The notes: generated from the sequence alone by a model not told the origin. A stretch of DNA of 64,000 nt from Thalassolituus sp. UBA1087 (GCA_002314145.1 DCCG01000016.1:26608-90607); one strand, 5' to 3'. Shown: positions 51,238-60,730, numbered from the stretch's first letter. Translations and numbers: made by a program.

Positions 51238-53664
51238 ATGAAAATAATGGCTTCGCTGCCGCGCCGCCTGAAAGTCTTTGCCATCTCAATTGTTCTCGCA
51301 GGTTGCGCCAGCGCCGGACTGATCGGTATAGATCAGGAAGCCATGTTCGGTAAAACCCGGATCATTGATCACAGATACACCGCAGACAGCGCGGACGCTC
51401 AACAATATCTGCACGACGTAAAACCCATTCTGGAAAACCGTTGTGTTGTCTGTCACGGCTGTTATGACGCACCCTGTCAGCTGAAGTTATCATCAGCGGA
51501 CGGCATCATGCGCGGCGCCAGCAAAGCACCTGTGTACGATGGTACCCGTATTCTTGCTTCCGAACCTACCCGTCTTGGAATTGATGCGACGTCAGTCGAA
51601 GAATGGCGCAGTAAAGATTTTTATCCGGTTCTGAACGAACGTACCCAGGCAACGGATATTAATATGGCAAACAGTGTGCTCTACCGTATGCTGGCGCTGA
51701 AAGCCAACAATCCGTTGCCACAGGGCACACTGCTGGACGACGATGATTTTTCTCTGGGACTGCACCGCGAACAGCAATGTCCGGCCCCGTCTGATATGAC
51801 ATCCTTTGAGCAGGACCACCCGCTGTGGGGAATGCCGTACGCGTTACCGGCACTGGCCGACCATGAATACCAGGTATTAACCGACTGGATAAAACGCGGT
51901 GCTCCGATGGCCGCCAGTCCGGCATTGCCTGAACATATTCAGCAACAGGTTGATGGCTGGGAGACTTTTTTAAACCAGCCGGATAATAAACATCAGCTCA
52001 CCAGCCGTTATGTGTATGAACACCTGTTTTTAGCCAGCCTGTACTTTTCCGATGAGCCCTTATTTCATAAGTCCAGCTATGGTACAGAAAACACACAACG
52101 CCCGGATTTCTGGTTCAAGCTGGTGCGCTCTTATACACCTCCCGGTTCTCCTGTTAAGCCTGTTGCCACCCGGCGTCCGTATGATGACCCCAAATTGGCC
52201 AAAGGCGGACGGGTTTATTACCGTTTAATGCTGAACGATGCCAGCGTGGTGGCAAAAACTCATATGCCCTATCAGCTCAGCGAAGAACGCATGAACTGGA
52301 TTCAATCCATGTTTATTGAGCCTGAATACAGCGTAGAAAACCTGCCGGGTTACGACACAGAAATTTCCGCTAACCCCTTCGTGGTTTTTGAACAGCTGCC
52401 GGTGAATGCCCGTTACCGTTTTATGTTGCAGGAAGCCGAATACACGATTACCGGTTTTATTAAAGGTCCGGTGTGCCGTGGCCAGGTTGCACTGAATGTT
52501 ATTGATGATCACTTCTGGGTTTACTTTGTCGACCCTGAACGGCAGAACAACGATAATTATGCACATTTTCTGAAATCTCAGAGTGACAACCTGAAACTGC
52601 CCGGCGAATCAGAAAGCACCACCGGCATCCTTACCAACTGGATTAAATATTCCTGGCTGCATGACCAGTATCTGGATGCCAAAAATGCCTGGATGGCGAA
52701 AAGCTTTCCTGACGGACGCGAGCTGACGACCCAGCTGGTGTGGGATGGTGATGGCCATAACCCCAATGCAGCACTAACCATTTTCCGCCATTTTGACAGT
52801 TCGACGGTGGTTAAAGGCATGGTGGGGCAAGCACCGAAAACAGCCTGGATTGTTGATTACTCGCTACTGGAACGTATTCATTATCTTCTGGTGGCCGAGT
52901 TCGATGTGTTCGGCAATATTGGTCACCAGTTAATGACCCGCCTGTATATGGATTTTCTGCGTATGGAAGGCGAATATAATTTCCTTACGCTGTTGCCGCA
53001 TGAAGAAAGGGTTAAACTGGCGGACTACTGGTACCGCGATACCAGTGAGCGGGTACGCGAACATCTGGTCAATTATGAAGAGCATGTGCGTTCTAACCCG
53101 GCCATAGAATACGAAACCGACCAGCCGAAACAGGAGCTGTTTAATAAGTTACGTCAGCGCCTGAATGCGGAGCTGGACGACAAATATACCCTGGCTCATC
53201 ATGTGCTGCCTGGCGAGCTCAGTGTGCTCGAGCGCATCAATAAGATACAGGGTGAAGCAGCCACTCTGATGCCGGAAATATCGGTCCTGATGCTGGACAA
53301 TATGCATGGTGGATCACAACTGTTTACCCTCATCCGCAACAGCGGACACAGTAATTTAACCGGCCTGCTGTACGAGGAAGATAACCGTCTGCCGGAAGAG
53401 GATTATCTGACGCTGGTGCCGGGATTGCTCGGCTCTTATCCGTCTGCATTTTATCGATTGAGTGCGTTCCGCGCTGAAAGTTTTGCAGAGGCGATTGAGC
53501 AACTGGAAGACGAAGACGATTACGAAGCAATGGCAAACCGTTTTGCGGTACGCCGCACCAATCCGGATTTCTGGCAGAACAGTGACGACGTGATGAACTG
53601 GTATCACCGCAATGATCCGTTAAACGCCGGTATTCTGGATTACAATCGTCTGGAAAACCGCTGA
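51238..53664 (+). CDS. cti: Fatty acid cis-trans isomerase (Cti)
   Basis: An 808-residue envelope protein. A lipobox-like signal ends in IVLAGCAS (Cys23), then a c-type haem motif CVVCH at residues 69-73 in PILENRCVVCHGCYDAPC. Long downstream blocks are typical of Cti, including DRLYMDFLRMEGEYNFLTLLP-like sequence and LMLDNMHGGSQLFTLIRNSG. Cti changes cis to trans double bonds in membrane lipids to stiffen the membrane against solvents and heat. In P. putida it is periplasmic; here a lipid anchor is possible. The convergent AraC gene begins 9 bases past its stop. Confidence 0.93.
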   Translation: MKIMASLPRRLKVFAISIVLAGCASAGLIGIDQEAMFGKTRIIDHRYTADSADAQQYLHDVKPILENRCVVCHGCYDAPCQLKLSSADGIMRGASKAPVYDGTRILASEPTRLGIDATSVEEWRSKDFYPVLNERTQATDINMANSVLYRMLALKANNPLPQGTLLDDDDFSLGLHREQQCPAPSDMTSFEQDHPLWGMPYALPALADHEYQVLTDWIKRGAPMAASPALPEHIQQQVDGWETFLNQPDNKHQLTSRYVYEHLFLASLYFSDEPLFHKSSYGTENTQRPDFWFKLVRSYTPPGSPVKPVATRRPYDDPKLAKGGRVYYRLMLNDASVVAKTHMPYQLSEERMNWIQSMFIEPEYSVENLPGYDTEISANPFVVFEQLPVNARYRFMLQEAEYTITGFIKGPVCRGQVALNVIDDHFWVYFVDPERQNNDNYAHFLKSQSDNLKLPGESESTTGILTNWIKYSWLHDQYLDAKNAWMAKSFPDGRELTTQLVWDGDGHNPNAALTIFRHFDSSTVVKGMVGQAPKTAWIVDYSLLERIHYLLVAEFDVFGNIGHQLMTRLYMDFLRMEGEYNFLTLLPHEERVKLADYWYRDTSERVREHLVNYEEHVRSNPAIEYETDQPKQELFNKLRQRLNAELDDKYTLAHHVLPGELSVLERINKIQGEAATLMPEISVLMLDNMHGGSQLFTLIRNSGHSNLTGLLYEEDNRLPEEDYLTLVPGLLGSYPSAFYRLSAFRAESFAEAIEQLEDEDDYEAMANRFAVRRTNPDFWQNSDDVMNWYHRNDPLNAGILDYNRLENR

Positions 53665-53673
53665 GAACGGTAC

Positions 53674-54723
53674 TCAGAATACCGCGCTGTCCGGCATCAG
53701 CAAAAACTGTTGCCGGCTGTCACTGGGAGTCAGCCCTGTCCAGCGTTTGAATGCACGGCGAAAGTTGGTGGTGTCATTGAAATGCAGGCGGGCGGCTACC
53801 TGCTCATTGTTCATCCCTTTAATATGCAGCAGATATAAACAGACATGTAATCTGGCCATATCCTGCAACTGCTGAAACTGGCTGTTATGCTTTTTTAATT
53901 TGCGCTTAAACGTGGCGGGACTCATGGCAAAGGCCTGCGCCGCTGCCGACAGCGAACTGCCACTTTCAAGGTTCGCCAGTAACCAGTGGTACACAGCTTC
54001 GCAGAAGCCATCCCGGGGCTGATCCCTGTGCATCAGCTCAGCCTGTTGCCATTCGGCCCGGAAGGCCGTTTCCGAGCCTCTTGGCCAGCGCATGTCCAGC
54101 CATTTTTTCTCAATAATCATCACATCGGCACCCAGCCCGAACTGCAGTCCGGAAGCACCGAAATGCACTGCATATTCTTCGTACCACGCCGGTTGTCCAT
54201 AGCTGAAACCATAGCGCCAGGGCAGCGCCCGACCGGCCAGCCAGCGTGACATCGAAGTCAGTGCCATCATGGTGGTTTCCACCATAAAACGGTGCTGCTC
54301 CTGCAGACCTACTGAATCCAGCCACTGTACGTAACAGTAACGCTCATCTTCTACTATGCGCGGGGCCAGCAGCGGGCTTAAAAAACGCCGGTAGTTAACC
54401 AGTGCTTTTAATGCGTGACGCAGATCCGGTGCATTACTCAATAGCTGACTGCCACTGCCATAATGACCGGGCCACAGGTTGTCTCCCCAACGGAAGCTCA
54501 GGTCAGGTTCCGGCGATAATTTACAGCCGGTCGCAATCAGTGTTTTTAACTGGTTGGCTGATACTTTTTGCTTACCGGCCAGAATGTCATCGTAAAAAAG
54601 TCCCGTTCCGCGCAATACTTTATGACTGCTGATATCCCGGGCCAACAACAGGTCGAGCAGCAGCGCCGGCTGGTAATGCGCCGGCAGGTATTTTTCATCA
54701 CATTCATACCAGGCTGATATCAT
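53674..54723 (-). CDS. AraC-family transcriptional regulator
   Basis: A 349-residue regulator with an N-terminal Arabinose_bd-type domain (about residues 15-210, GLFYDDILAGKQKVSANQLK) and a C-terminal double helix-turn-helix: AAAQAFAMSPATFKRKLKKH and EQVAARLHFNDTTNFRRAFKRWTG. The frame is open to 54990, but that part overlaps the GGDEF gene; the ATG at 54723 lies just past the upstream stop, so the two are coupled. OruR/ArgR-like members respond to small metabolites. Neighbours suggest control of cti or of the TonB-receptor/phytase genes. Confidence 0.87.
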   Translation of the reverse strand: MISAWYECDEKYLPAHYQPALLLDLLLARDISSHKVLRGTGLFYDDILAGKQKVSANQLKTLIATGCKLSPEPDLSFRWGDNLWPGHYGSGSQLLSNAPDLRHALKALVNYRRFLSPLLAPRIVEDERYCYVQWLDSVGLQEQHRFMVETTMMALTSMSRWLAGRALPWRYGFSYGQPAWYEEYAVHFGASGLQFGLGADVMIIEKKWLDMRWPRGSETAFRAEWQQAELMHRDQPRDGFCEAVYHWLLANLESGSSLSAAAQAFAMSPATFKRKLKKHNSQFQQLQDMARLHVCLYLLHIKGMNNEQVAARLHFNDTTNFRRAFKRWTGLTPSDSRQQFLLMPDSAVF

Positions 54724-54724
54724 A

Positions 54725-55639
54725 TCAGGCGACCTGACAACATCCGTTATGCTCGCCGGCTTTTTCCATCGCAGCGTTAGCACTGATAATAATGTGTTCC
54801 GCACTTTCTCCCTGATGTGCGGTATATATGCCGGTATGCAGGCGCTGATACAGTGTCTCGCCAGTGGCCGTTTTAAAGGCAAAATGCTGAACAGCCAGCA
54901 CCAGCTCGCGCGCTGTTTTAAGCGCCTGTGCCGCATCCGTGGAAGGCAGCACCAGGGCAAAACGATCACCGGCATAGCGACAGATAACATCCTGTCGCCG
55001 CAGGTTCAGCATGATAATCTCGGCAACTTCACGCAACAGACGGTCGGCCTCCCGGTGTCCGATACGGCGTACAACATCAGGATAAAATTCAATGCCGGCC
55101 ATAATCAGTGAAATGGGTGCTGCCACATTAGCCGCCTGCTGACGCTCAAGCTGCTGGCGCAGGTAATCCACCCGCCCCAACTGAGTTAAACCATCAATAT
55201 AACGGTGCTCACGGAACAGCTGTTCGCGTTTTTCCAGCTGGCGGTTGATCGACAGCTGTTCACTGTGCCAATGGAAAAGTCCGTACGTCAGAAAGGCAAT
55301 GCCCAGCGGCATGGCACCCGACTCCAGCCAATGATCCCACCATTGCTCTGCAGGAATACGGATAAATTCATCCAGGTTATCCTGCCACATGGCAATAAAC
55401 ATAAAGCCCATGCCCAGGGTCAGCAGATCGGTTACCCGCCCTGCCGGCCTACTGCCCAGGATAAGCACCATCCACACGCCGATGGCAATGGAACTGCCCC
55501 CTTCCCCCAGAACATCGAGCCAGTCGATTTCTGCCCAGGTTTTGGCATCTCCCACCCAGATACTGCCCAACAGGGAGCACAGTGCCAGGCCAAAAATCAG
55601 CACCAGCTTATTCCTGTGCAGACTTAAAGTGCGCAACAT
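54725..55639 (-). CDS. Membrane GGDEF protein with degenerate active site and intact I-site
   Basis: A 304-residue protein. Residues 1-125 hold four hydrophobic segments; the GGDEF domain follows from IDGLTQLGR. The catalytic motif reads AGDRF (223-227) in place of GGDEF, and the metal aspartate region is MAGIEFYPDV where active enzymes have LDLD. The I-site RRQD (214-217) is intact with the right spacing. By analogy with other degenerate GGDEF domains it is more likely a c-di-GMP receptor than a synthase. It is first in the operon with the AraC gene and lies behind a PhoB-type box. Confidence 0.85.
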   Translation of the reverse strand: MLRTLSLHRNKLVLIFGLALCSLLGSIWVGDAKTWAEIDWLDVLGEGGSSIAIGVWMVLILGSRPAGRVTDLLTLGMGFMFIAMWQDNLDEFIRIPAEQWWDHWLESGAMPLGIAFLTYGLFHWHSEQLSINRQLEKREQLFREHRYIDGLTQLGRVDYLRQQLERQQAANVAAPISLIMAGIEFYPDVVRRIGHREADRLLREVAEIIMLNLRRQDVICRYAGDRFALVLPSTDAAQALKTARELVLAVQHFAFKTATGETLYQRLHTGIYTAHQGESAEHIIISANAAMEKAGEHNGCCQVA

Positions 55640-55968
55640 AATTATTCACTACCTCAGGTATTCTTATGGCGTAATATCAAGCTAATGTGACAATCCGATG
55701 ACATCGGTGTGAAAGCCTGCAAATGCCCTCACAGGTCAAATCAGCTCAGCCTAAAACCTGAATACTGCCGCTTTTCTGTCTCTGCGAGCCTGAACAGAGG
55801 TACCGCAGCGCGATTCATCCGGGATTCAGGGGTTAATAAAGATCAAAACCATCTCTGACCCGCCACCATTCCGTTGTTTTTGCCCTGCCCCCGCACTGCC
55901 TGTCACATAACAGCAATATTCTGTTTCTACCTTCGCCGCAGGTTTTTCTTTCACCGGAGTTAAGAATA
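55640..55968. other. Divergent regulatory region between the GGDEF operon and the TonB receptor
   Basis: A gap of 329 bases with no open frame worth calling. It contains a PhoB-type box (55688-55703), a lone TGTCA half-site at 55901-55905 and an inverted repeat CTGT-CACATA-ACAG at 55900-55913. GGAG precedes the receptor start. No Fur-box-like sequence is visible. Confidence 0.6.
55688..55703 (-). promoter_or_regulatory. PhoB box
   Basis: On the minus strand TGTCA-TCGGAT-TGTCA: two perfect half-sites 11 bp apart, the classic Pho box. A TATTAC element follows after 11 bases, where the -10 of a PhoB-activated promoter is expected, and the start codon of the GGDEF gene is 49 bases away. It may also serve the divergent receptor from about 265 bases. 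Confidence 0.6.
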
Positions 55969-58680
55969 ATGAAATTTCGTATGAAGCCACTGGCTGCAGT
56001 GGTCGCCCTTTCAGCCGCTGGCCTTGCCATGCCAGCAGTCGCCGATGGCACCATTGAAGGTCGCGTAACAGACGTACAGAACGAGACCGTGTACACCGGC
56101 GCCGTTATCCGGGTTGACGAACTCAACCGCGAAGTTCTGGCCGGCAAAGCTGGTCGTTACCGTCTGCCAAAACTGGCTGCTGGCGAGTACACACTGCAGG
56201 TTATTGTTGGTGGTCAGCTGGTCGACAGCCGCAGCATCACAGTCATCGATAATGAAAATCAGACCGTCGATATCATTCTGAATAATTCCGACCAGCCGGT
56301 GGAAGAAGTGTTGGTGGTCGGTCAGGCTGCTCAGATGCAGCGTGGTCTCGACCGTCAGCGTTACGCCGATAACACCATCAGCGTGATCAACTCAGACGCC
56401 ATTGGTCAGCTGCCGGACAGCAACGCTGCCGAAGCGCTGCAGCGTGTGCCGGGCCTGTCGATTGAACGGGACCAGGGTGAAGGCCGCTTCGTCCGTGTAC
56501 GTGGCATCAGCCCGGACCTGAACTCGGTCACCGTAAACGGTACTCAGCTGCCGGCACCGGAAGCCGGCCGTCGTGCCGTTGCGCTGGATGTTATGCCTTC
56601 CGATCTGATCAGCGCGCTGGTTGTGACCAAAACCCTGACCCCGGATATGGACGCCAACGCCATCGGTGGTTCTATTGAAGTAGAAAGTCTGTCTGCACTG
56701 GATCGTGAAGGTCTGTTTTATTCGGCCAATGCGAAAGCCAGTTACGACGACCTCACCGAACAGACCAGCCCTGCCTATGGTGTATCAGCCGGTGACACTT
56801 TTACTCTTGAAGGTGGTCAGCGCCTGGGGGTCGCCGGCGCCTTCAGTTATGACAAACGCAAATTCGGTTCAGATAACGTGGAAACCGGAGGCTCCTGGGA
56901 TGAAGGCGCGCTCGAGGAATTTGAGCTGCGTGATTACAGCGTTGAACGTGAACGCATCGGTGCAGCACTGAACTTCGACCTGGAACTGGATGCCAACAAC
57001 CGCTTCTATCTGCGTAACCTGTACAGCTCCTTTAAAGATGACGAACAACGTCAGGCGACCATCATTGAGTTCGCCGACGGCCAGCTTCCGGGCGCCACAG
57101 GTGATGCCTCCGTTGAGCGCGAACTGAAAGACCGGGAAGAAACTCAGGAAATTATGTCCACCACCTTCGGGGGCGAACACTTTATTCAGGACTGGACCCT
57201 TGAATACGCACTGGGGTACAGCAAAGCCAGTGAAGACGAACCCGGTGGTATTGGTGGTGCTGTATTCACTGGCAACAGCGATTTCTCAGGCATGGGTTAC
57301 AGCAACACCCGCAAACCTCGCGTTATTGCACCGGCCGGATTTTACGATGCCGGTAATTACACGCTGGATGAAATCGAATACACAGAAGCCTACACCGAAG
57401 ATAAGCAAAACAGCCTGCGTGTTGATCTGACCCGTGATCTGTTTATTGCTGATAATCCATCGCAAATTAAATTTGGTGCCAAGCATACCCAACGCACTAA
57501 AGATCAGGACGAAGATGAATACGCCTTTGGTGGCAGCGGCCAGTCACTGGCCGACTTCGCCTCCGGCACACCGGACTATGGATTAGGAGGATTCGGACCT
57601 GAAATTTCCGCATCAGCAGTCAATGCACTGATTAACAGCATGGACAAAGATGCCGCCTATGATGACGAAAAATCCCGTATTGCCGATTACCAGATTGAAG
57701 AAAATATTGATGCCGCCTATCTCATGGCCAATATGGACATGGATAAGCTGTTTATTCTGGCAGGTCTGCGATATGAAGCCACTAAGCATGATTTTGACGG
57801 CACACGATACGATGGCAGCGACTTCACAGACTTTTCTGACGATAACAGCTATAGCCACATTCTGCCGAACCTGCAGGCCCGCTATAAGCTGTCTGAGAGT
57901 ACTCAGGTCCGTGCTGCCTGGACCAACTCGGTTGTACGCCCGACGTTCGAGCAAATGGCACCGGTTTTTTCTGACGACGGCAACGAAGCAGAAATGGGGA
58001 ACCCGGAACTGGATGCTATGACATCGGCTAACTTCGATCTGGGTATTGAGCATTACACAGGCACCGCCGGCGCATTATCCGCCGCTCTCTTCTACAAAGA
58101 CATTAAAGACTTCGTCTACGAAACTGACCTCGCCGGTTCGGCAGATTTTGTTGGCTACGATGAGGTGATTACCTATGTTAACGGTGATGGTGCTTCCATT
58201 ACCGGTATTGAACTGGCTGCTTCTCAGAAAATGGAAATGTTACCTGCACCATTTGATGGCCTGCTGGTATCTGCCAACGTAACTTACAGTGATTCAGAAG
58301 CCGACATTTCTGCCTATGATGAGGGAACGCTGACAGAACGTGAAATCGACCTGCCTAACCAGTCTGATATCACAGGTAACCTGGTCATCGGCTACGAGAA
58401 AAATGGCCTGAGCCTGCGACTGGCAACCAACTACAAGTCTGAGTACCTGCTGGAAGTGGATGATATTGCTGATGAAACCGGTGACATATATCAGTCCTCC
58501 CAAACCCAGCTGGATTTCAGCGCAGCCTACGATATTACTGACCAGCTGAAAGTAAACTTTGATATCGCCAATATCACCGACGAGCCCTACTACACCTACC
58601 AGGACAAAGAAAAATACAACGCTCAGTACGAAGACTACGGCCCGACTTACCGTCTGGGTGTTACCTTCAAGAGCTTCTGA
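55969..58680 (+). CDS. TonB-dependent receptor (TonB-Xanth-Caul type), phytase-linked
   Basis: A 903-residue outer-membrane receptor. After a signal peptide ending AVADG comes a carboxypeptidase-regulatory-like domain (about 27-105, GTIEGRVTDVQNETVYTGAV), then the plug (VEEVLVVGQ, DSNAAEALQRVPGLSIERDQ, GRFVRVRGISPDLNSVTVNG) and a barrel ending in LGVTFKSF with a C-terminal Phe. No TonB-regulated sigma-factor extension is seen. TonB receptors paired with beta-propeller phytases are known in aquatic and soil proteobacteria, so phytate or a breakdown product is the likely substrate; iron-free TonB uptake of sugars is common in this subfamily. GGAG precedes the ATG. Confidence 0.93.
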   Translation: MKFRMKPLAAVVALSAAGLAMPAVADGTIEGRVTDVQNETVYTGAVIRVDELNREVLAGKAGRYRLPKLAAGEYTLQVIVGGQLVDSRSITVIDNENQTVDIILNNSDQPVEEVLVVGQAAQMQRGLDRQRYADNTISVINSDAIGQLPDSNAAEALQRVPGLSIERDQGEGRFVRVRGISPDLNSVTVNGTQLPAPEAGRRAVALDVMPSDLISALVVTKTLTPDMDANAIGGSIEVESLSALDREGLFYSANAKASYDDLTEQTSPAYGVSAGDTFTLEGGQRLGVAGAFSYDKRKFGSDNVETGGSWDEGALEEFELRDYSVERERIGAALNFDLELDANNRFYLRNLYSSFKDDEQRQATIIEFADGQLPGATGDASVERELKDREETQEIMSTTFGGEHFIQDWTLEYALGYSKASEDEPGGIGGAVFTGNSDFSGMGYSNTRKPRVIAPAGFYDAGNYTLDEIEYTEAYTEDKQNSLRVDLTRDLFIADNPSQIKFGAKHTQRTKDQDEDEYAFGGSGQSLADFASGTPDYGLGGFGPEISASAVNALINSMDKDAAYDDEKSRIADYQIEENIDAAYLMANMDMDKLFILAGLRYEATKHDFDGTRYDGSDFTDFSDDNSYSHILPNLQARYKLSESTQVRAAWTNSVVRPTFEQMAPVFSDDGNEAEMGNPELDAMTSANFDLGIEHYTGTAGALSAALFYKDIKDFVYETDLAGSADFVGYDEVITYVNGDGASITGIELAASQKMEMLPAPFDGLLVSANVTYSDSEADISAYDEGTLTEREIDLPNQSDITGNLVIGYEKNGLSLRLATNYKSEYLLEVDDIADETGDIYQSSQTQLDFSAAYDITDQLKVNFDIANITDEPYYTYQDKEKYNAQYEDYGPTYRLGVTFKSF

Positions 58681-58704
58681 TTTAAATCATCAGAATTACT
58701 AAGA

Positions 58705-58737
58705 GTACCGGGTGACAACACCCGGTACGTTTTGTTG
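58705..58737 (+). terminator. Hairpin terminator or attenuator between receptor and phytase genes
   Basis: Perfect 10-bp stem GTACCGGGTG / CACCCGGTAC with loop ACAA, followed by GTTTTGTTGT, 25 bases after the receptor stop. Partial read-through would give less phytase than receptor. Confidence 0.8.
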
Positions 58738-58762
58738 TATCTAAAAGTGTATTTATTGCGTT

Positions 58763-60703
58763 ATGAAAAAAAACTTATTAAAAAAATCACCTCTGGCTAT
58801 GGTATGCGCCGGAATCATCCCGGCACTGCTGCTGAGCGCCTGTGGTGAAAAAGAAAATATCAGTACAGAAGCCACTGTCAGCAAAACAGCAGCCAACGAA
58901 AGCGCTGCTGTTTCTCTTGCCCTGCAGCCATTAACGGCTGCAGCAGAACAGGCTACGTTTACGGCCGAAGGCTGGTTATCGGTTCATCCGGACCTGACCA
59001 TGCAGCTGACCGATGAAAGCCAGACACTGTTAAATGAACAGCAGATTGCCGCCGAATTTATCAGCGAACGCAGCGATGAAAATGGCCCGCTGTTCGTCAG
59101 TATTGATACAGAGGAAAACCGCCTGGTCAGTTACCGTGTGACCGGCAACGAAATCACCGGTATTCAGTTCGGTGAGACACTGCCCTACCCGGTTGAGGGA
59201 CTTTGTCTGTATCAGCCTTCTGATAACGAACTGAACGTGTTTGTTATGGATGAAGCTCAGATGGCGCACCAGTTATTGCTGGATGTTTCAGCAGATGCTA
59301 TGAAACAACAGGAAATCCGCCAGTTTCCATTACCTCCTCTGAGCGAATACTGCGTCGTCGATGACGCCACCGACCAGCTCTTTGTCAGTGAAGAAAATGT
59401 CGGCGTATGGGCCTATAACGCCCGCGCAGAAAGCGAAGTAGCACGTAAACCGGTGGATCTGGTTCAGCCCTGGGGCAGTCTGAATGAAAATGCCGGTCCG
59501 CTGGCACTTGCCAATGGCCAGTTACTGATCGCGGAGCTGGGGACAAACCAGCTGCACAGCTATCGCATTGAAAAAGACAACTACACTCTGTCCCAGAGCT
59601 GGACAATGCCTGCCGACATGCTGGCTGACAGCCTGACCGCCAGCAGCGACGGAGGCCATATCGCTATCCTGGATGATGAATCCGGCACACTCTTCACTGG
59701 TGAAATATCACTGCCACCCCGTGCAGCCACTGCTGAGCGCATTGCCCAGCTCGCCCCTTCCGCAGAGACCACGCCGGTCACCACCAATGGCGATGCCGCG
59801 GATGATCCGGCTATCTGGGTAAACAGTAATCATCCGGAACAAAGCCGTGTACTGGGTACTAATAAGAAACAGGGCCTGTACGTTTATGATCTGAAAGGTA
59901 ATGAATTGCAGGAACTTCTGGTTGGTCGCGTGAATAACGTCGATGTACGCCAGGGCTTTACCTACCAGGGAAAAGCAACCGATATCGCCGCTGCCAGCCA
60001 GCGTGACCGTCATGCCATTGCCTTATTCACCATCAACCCGGCCAATGGCCAGGTCAGCACCGCCGGTGAAGTGGAAACCACGCTGGATGATGTCTATGGC
60101 ATGTGCATGTACAAAAACAACGCCGATGAATTTTTTGTATTCATTAATGATGAAGACGGTCGCTTTGAACAATGGCAGATTACCGATTCAGACGACGGCT
60201 GGAAGGGTAAAAAAGTACGTGAATTTGCCGTAGAAACACAGCCGGAAGGTTGTGCAGCGGACGATGTAAAACAGCGTCTGTTTATCGGTGAAGAAGACGT
60301 CGCCGTCTGGACATTAGGTGCGGAACCGGATGATGCCACTGAGCTCACTGAACTGGCCCCAGTATCGGATATCCTGGTTGACGACATCGAAGGCATGGAT
60401 GTTTACCGTCAGGGGGATCAGGCTTATCTGATCGTTTCCAGTCAGGGCAATGACAGCTACATACTGTATAACGCTGAAGCACCATACGATTATATCGGTC
60501 GTTTCCGTATCGGCATTAATGCCGCTGCAGGCATTGACGGCGCGTCGGAAACCGACGGTCTGACAGTGACATCCGCCAATCTGGGCGATGATTATCCTGC
60601 CGGTATGCTGGTTGTACAGGATGGCCGCAATATGCTGCCGGACGAACTGCAGAATTTTAAATACGTTAACTGGAAGGATATCGCTGATTTAATGAACCTG
60701 TAA
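58763..60703 (+). CDS. Beta-propeller phytase lipoprotein with two propeller domains
   Basis: A 646-residue protein. The lipobox LLSAC puts the lipid on Cys27. A second, complete beta-propeller phytase domain spans about residues 325-646: DAADDPAIWVNSNHPEQS, GTNKKQGLYVYDLKG, NNVDVRQGF, EGCAADDVKQRLFIGEEDV, DDIEGMDVY and SSQGNDSYILY, matching the calcium-dependent Bacillus enzymes. Residues 45-320 are a divergent propeller that repeats some motifs (VEGLCLYQP, CVVDDATDQLFVSEENVGVW) but lacks much of the active site. It releases phosphate from phytate at the cell surface. The ATG has no clear Shine-Dalgarno, in contrast to the receptor gene. Confidence 0.92.
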   Translation: MKKNLLKKSPLAMVCAGIIPALLLSACGEKENISTEATVSKTAANESAAVSLALQPLTAAAEQATFTAEGWLSVHPDLTMQLTDESQTLLNEQQIAAEFISERSDENGPLFVSIDTEENRLVSYRVTGNEITGIQFGETLPYPVEGLCLYQPSDNELNVFVMDEAQMAHQLLLDVSADAMKQQEIRQFPLPPLSEYCVVDDATDQLFVSEENVGVWAYNARAESEVARKPVDLVQPWGSLNENAGPLALANGQLLIAELGTNQLHSYRIEKDNYTLSQSWTMPADMLADSLTASSDGGHIAILDDESGTLFTGEISLPPRAATAERIAQLAPSAETTPVTTNGDAADDPAIWVNSNHPEQSRVLGTNKKQGLYVYDLKGNELQELLVGRVNNVDVRQGFTYQGKATDIAAASQRDRHAIALFTINPANGQVSTAGEVETTLDDVYGMCMYKNNADEFFVFINDEDGRFEQWQITDSDDGWKGKKVREFAVETQPEGCAADDVKQRLFIGEEDVAVWTLGAEPDDATELTELAPVSDILVDDIEGMDVYRQGDQAYLIVSSQGNDSYILYNAEAPYDYIGRFRIGINAAAGIDGASETDGLTVTSANLGDDYPAGMLVVQDGRNMLPDELQNFKYVNWKDIADLMNL

Positions 60704-60730
60704 CCTCTCTGTCTCTCCTCAGGTTCTTTG

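Noticed and set aside
54724..54990. N-terminal extension of the AraC gene to 54990
   Set aside because: It overlaps the GGDEF gene in another frame, is rich in Cys, Pro and Arg as shadows are, and the family-length start is at 54723.
55900..55913. LexA-like inverted repeat CTGT-N6-ACAG before the TonB receptor
   Set aside because: LexA boxes need CTGT-N8-ACAG; the spacing is two bases short and there is no SOS link.
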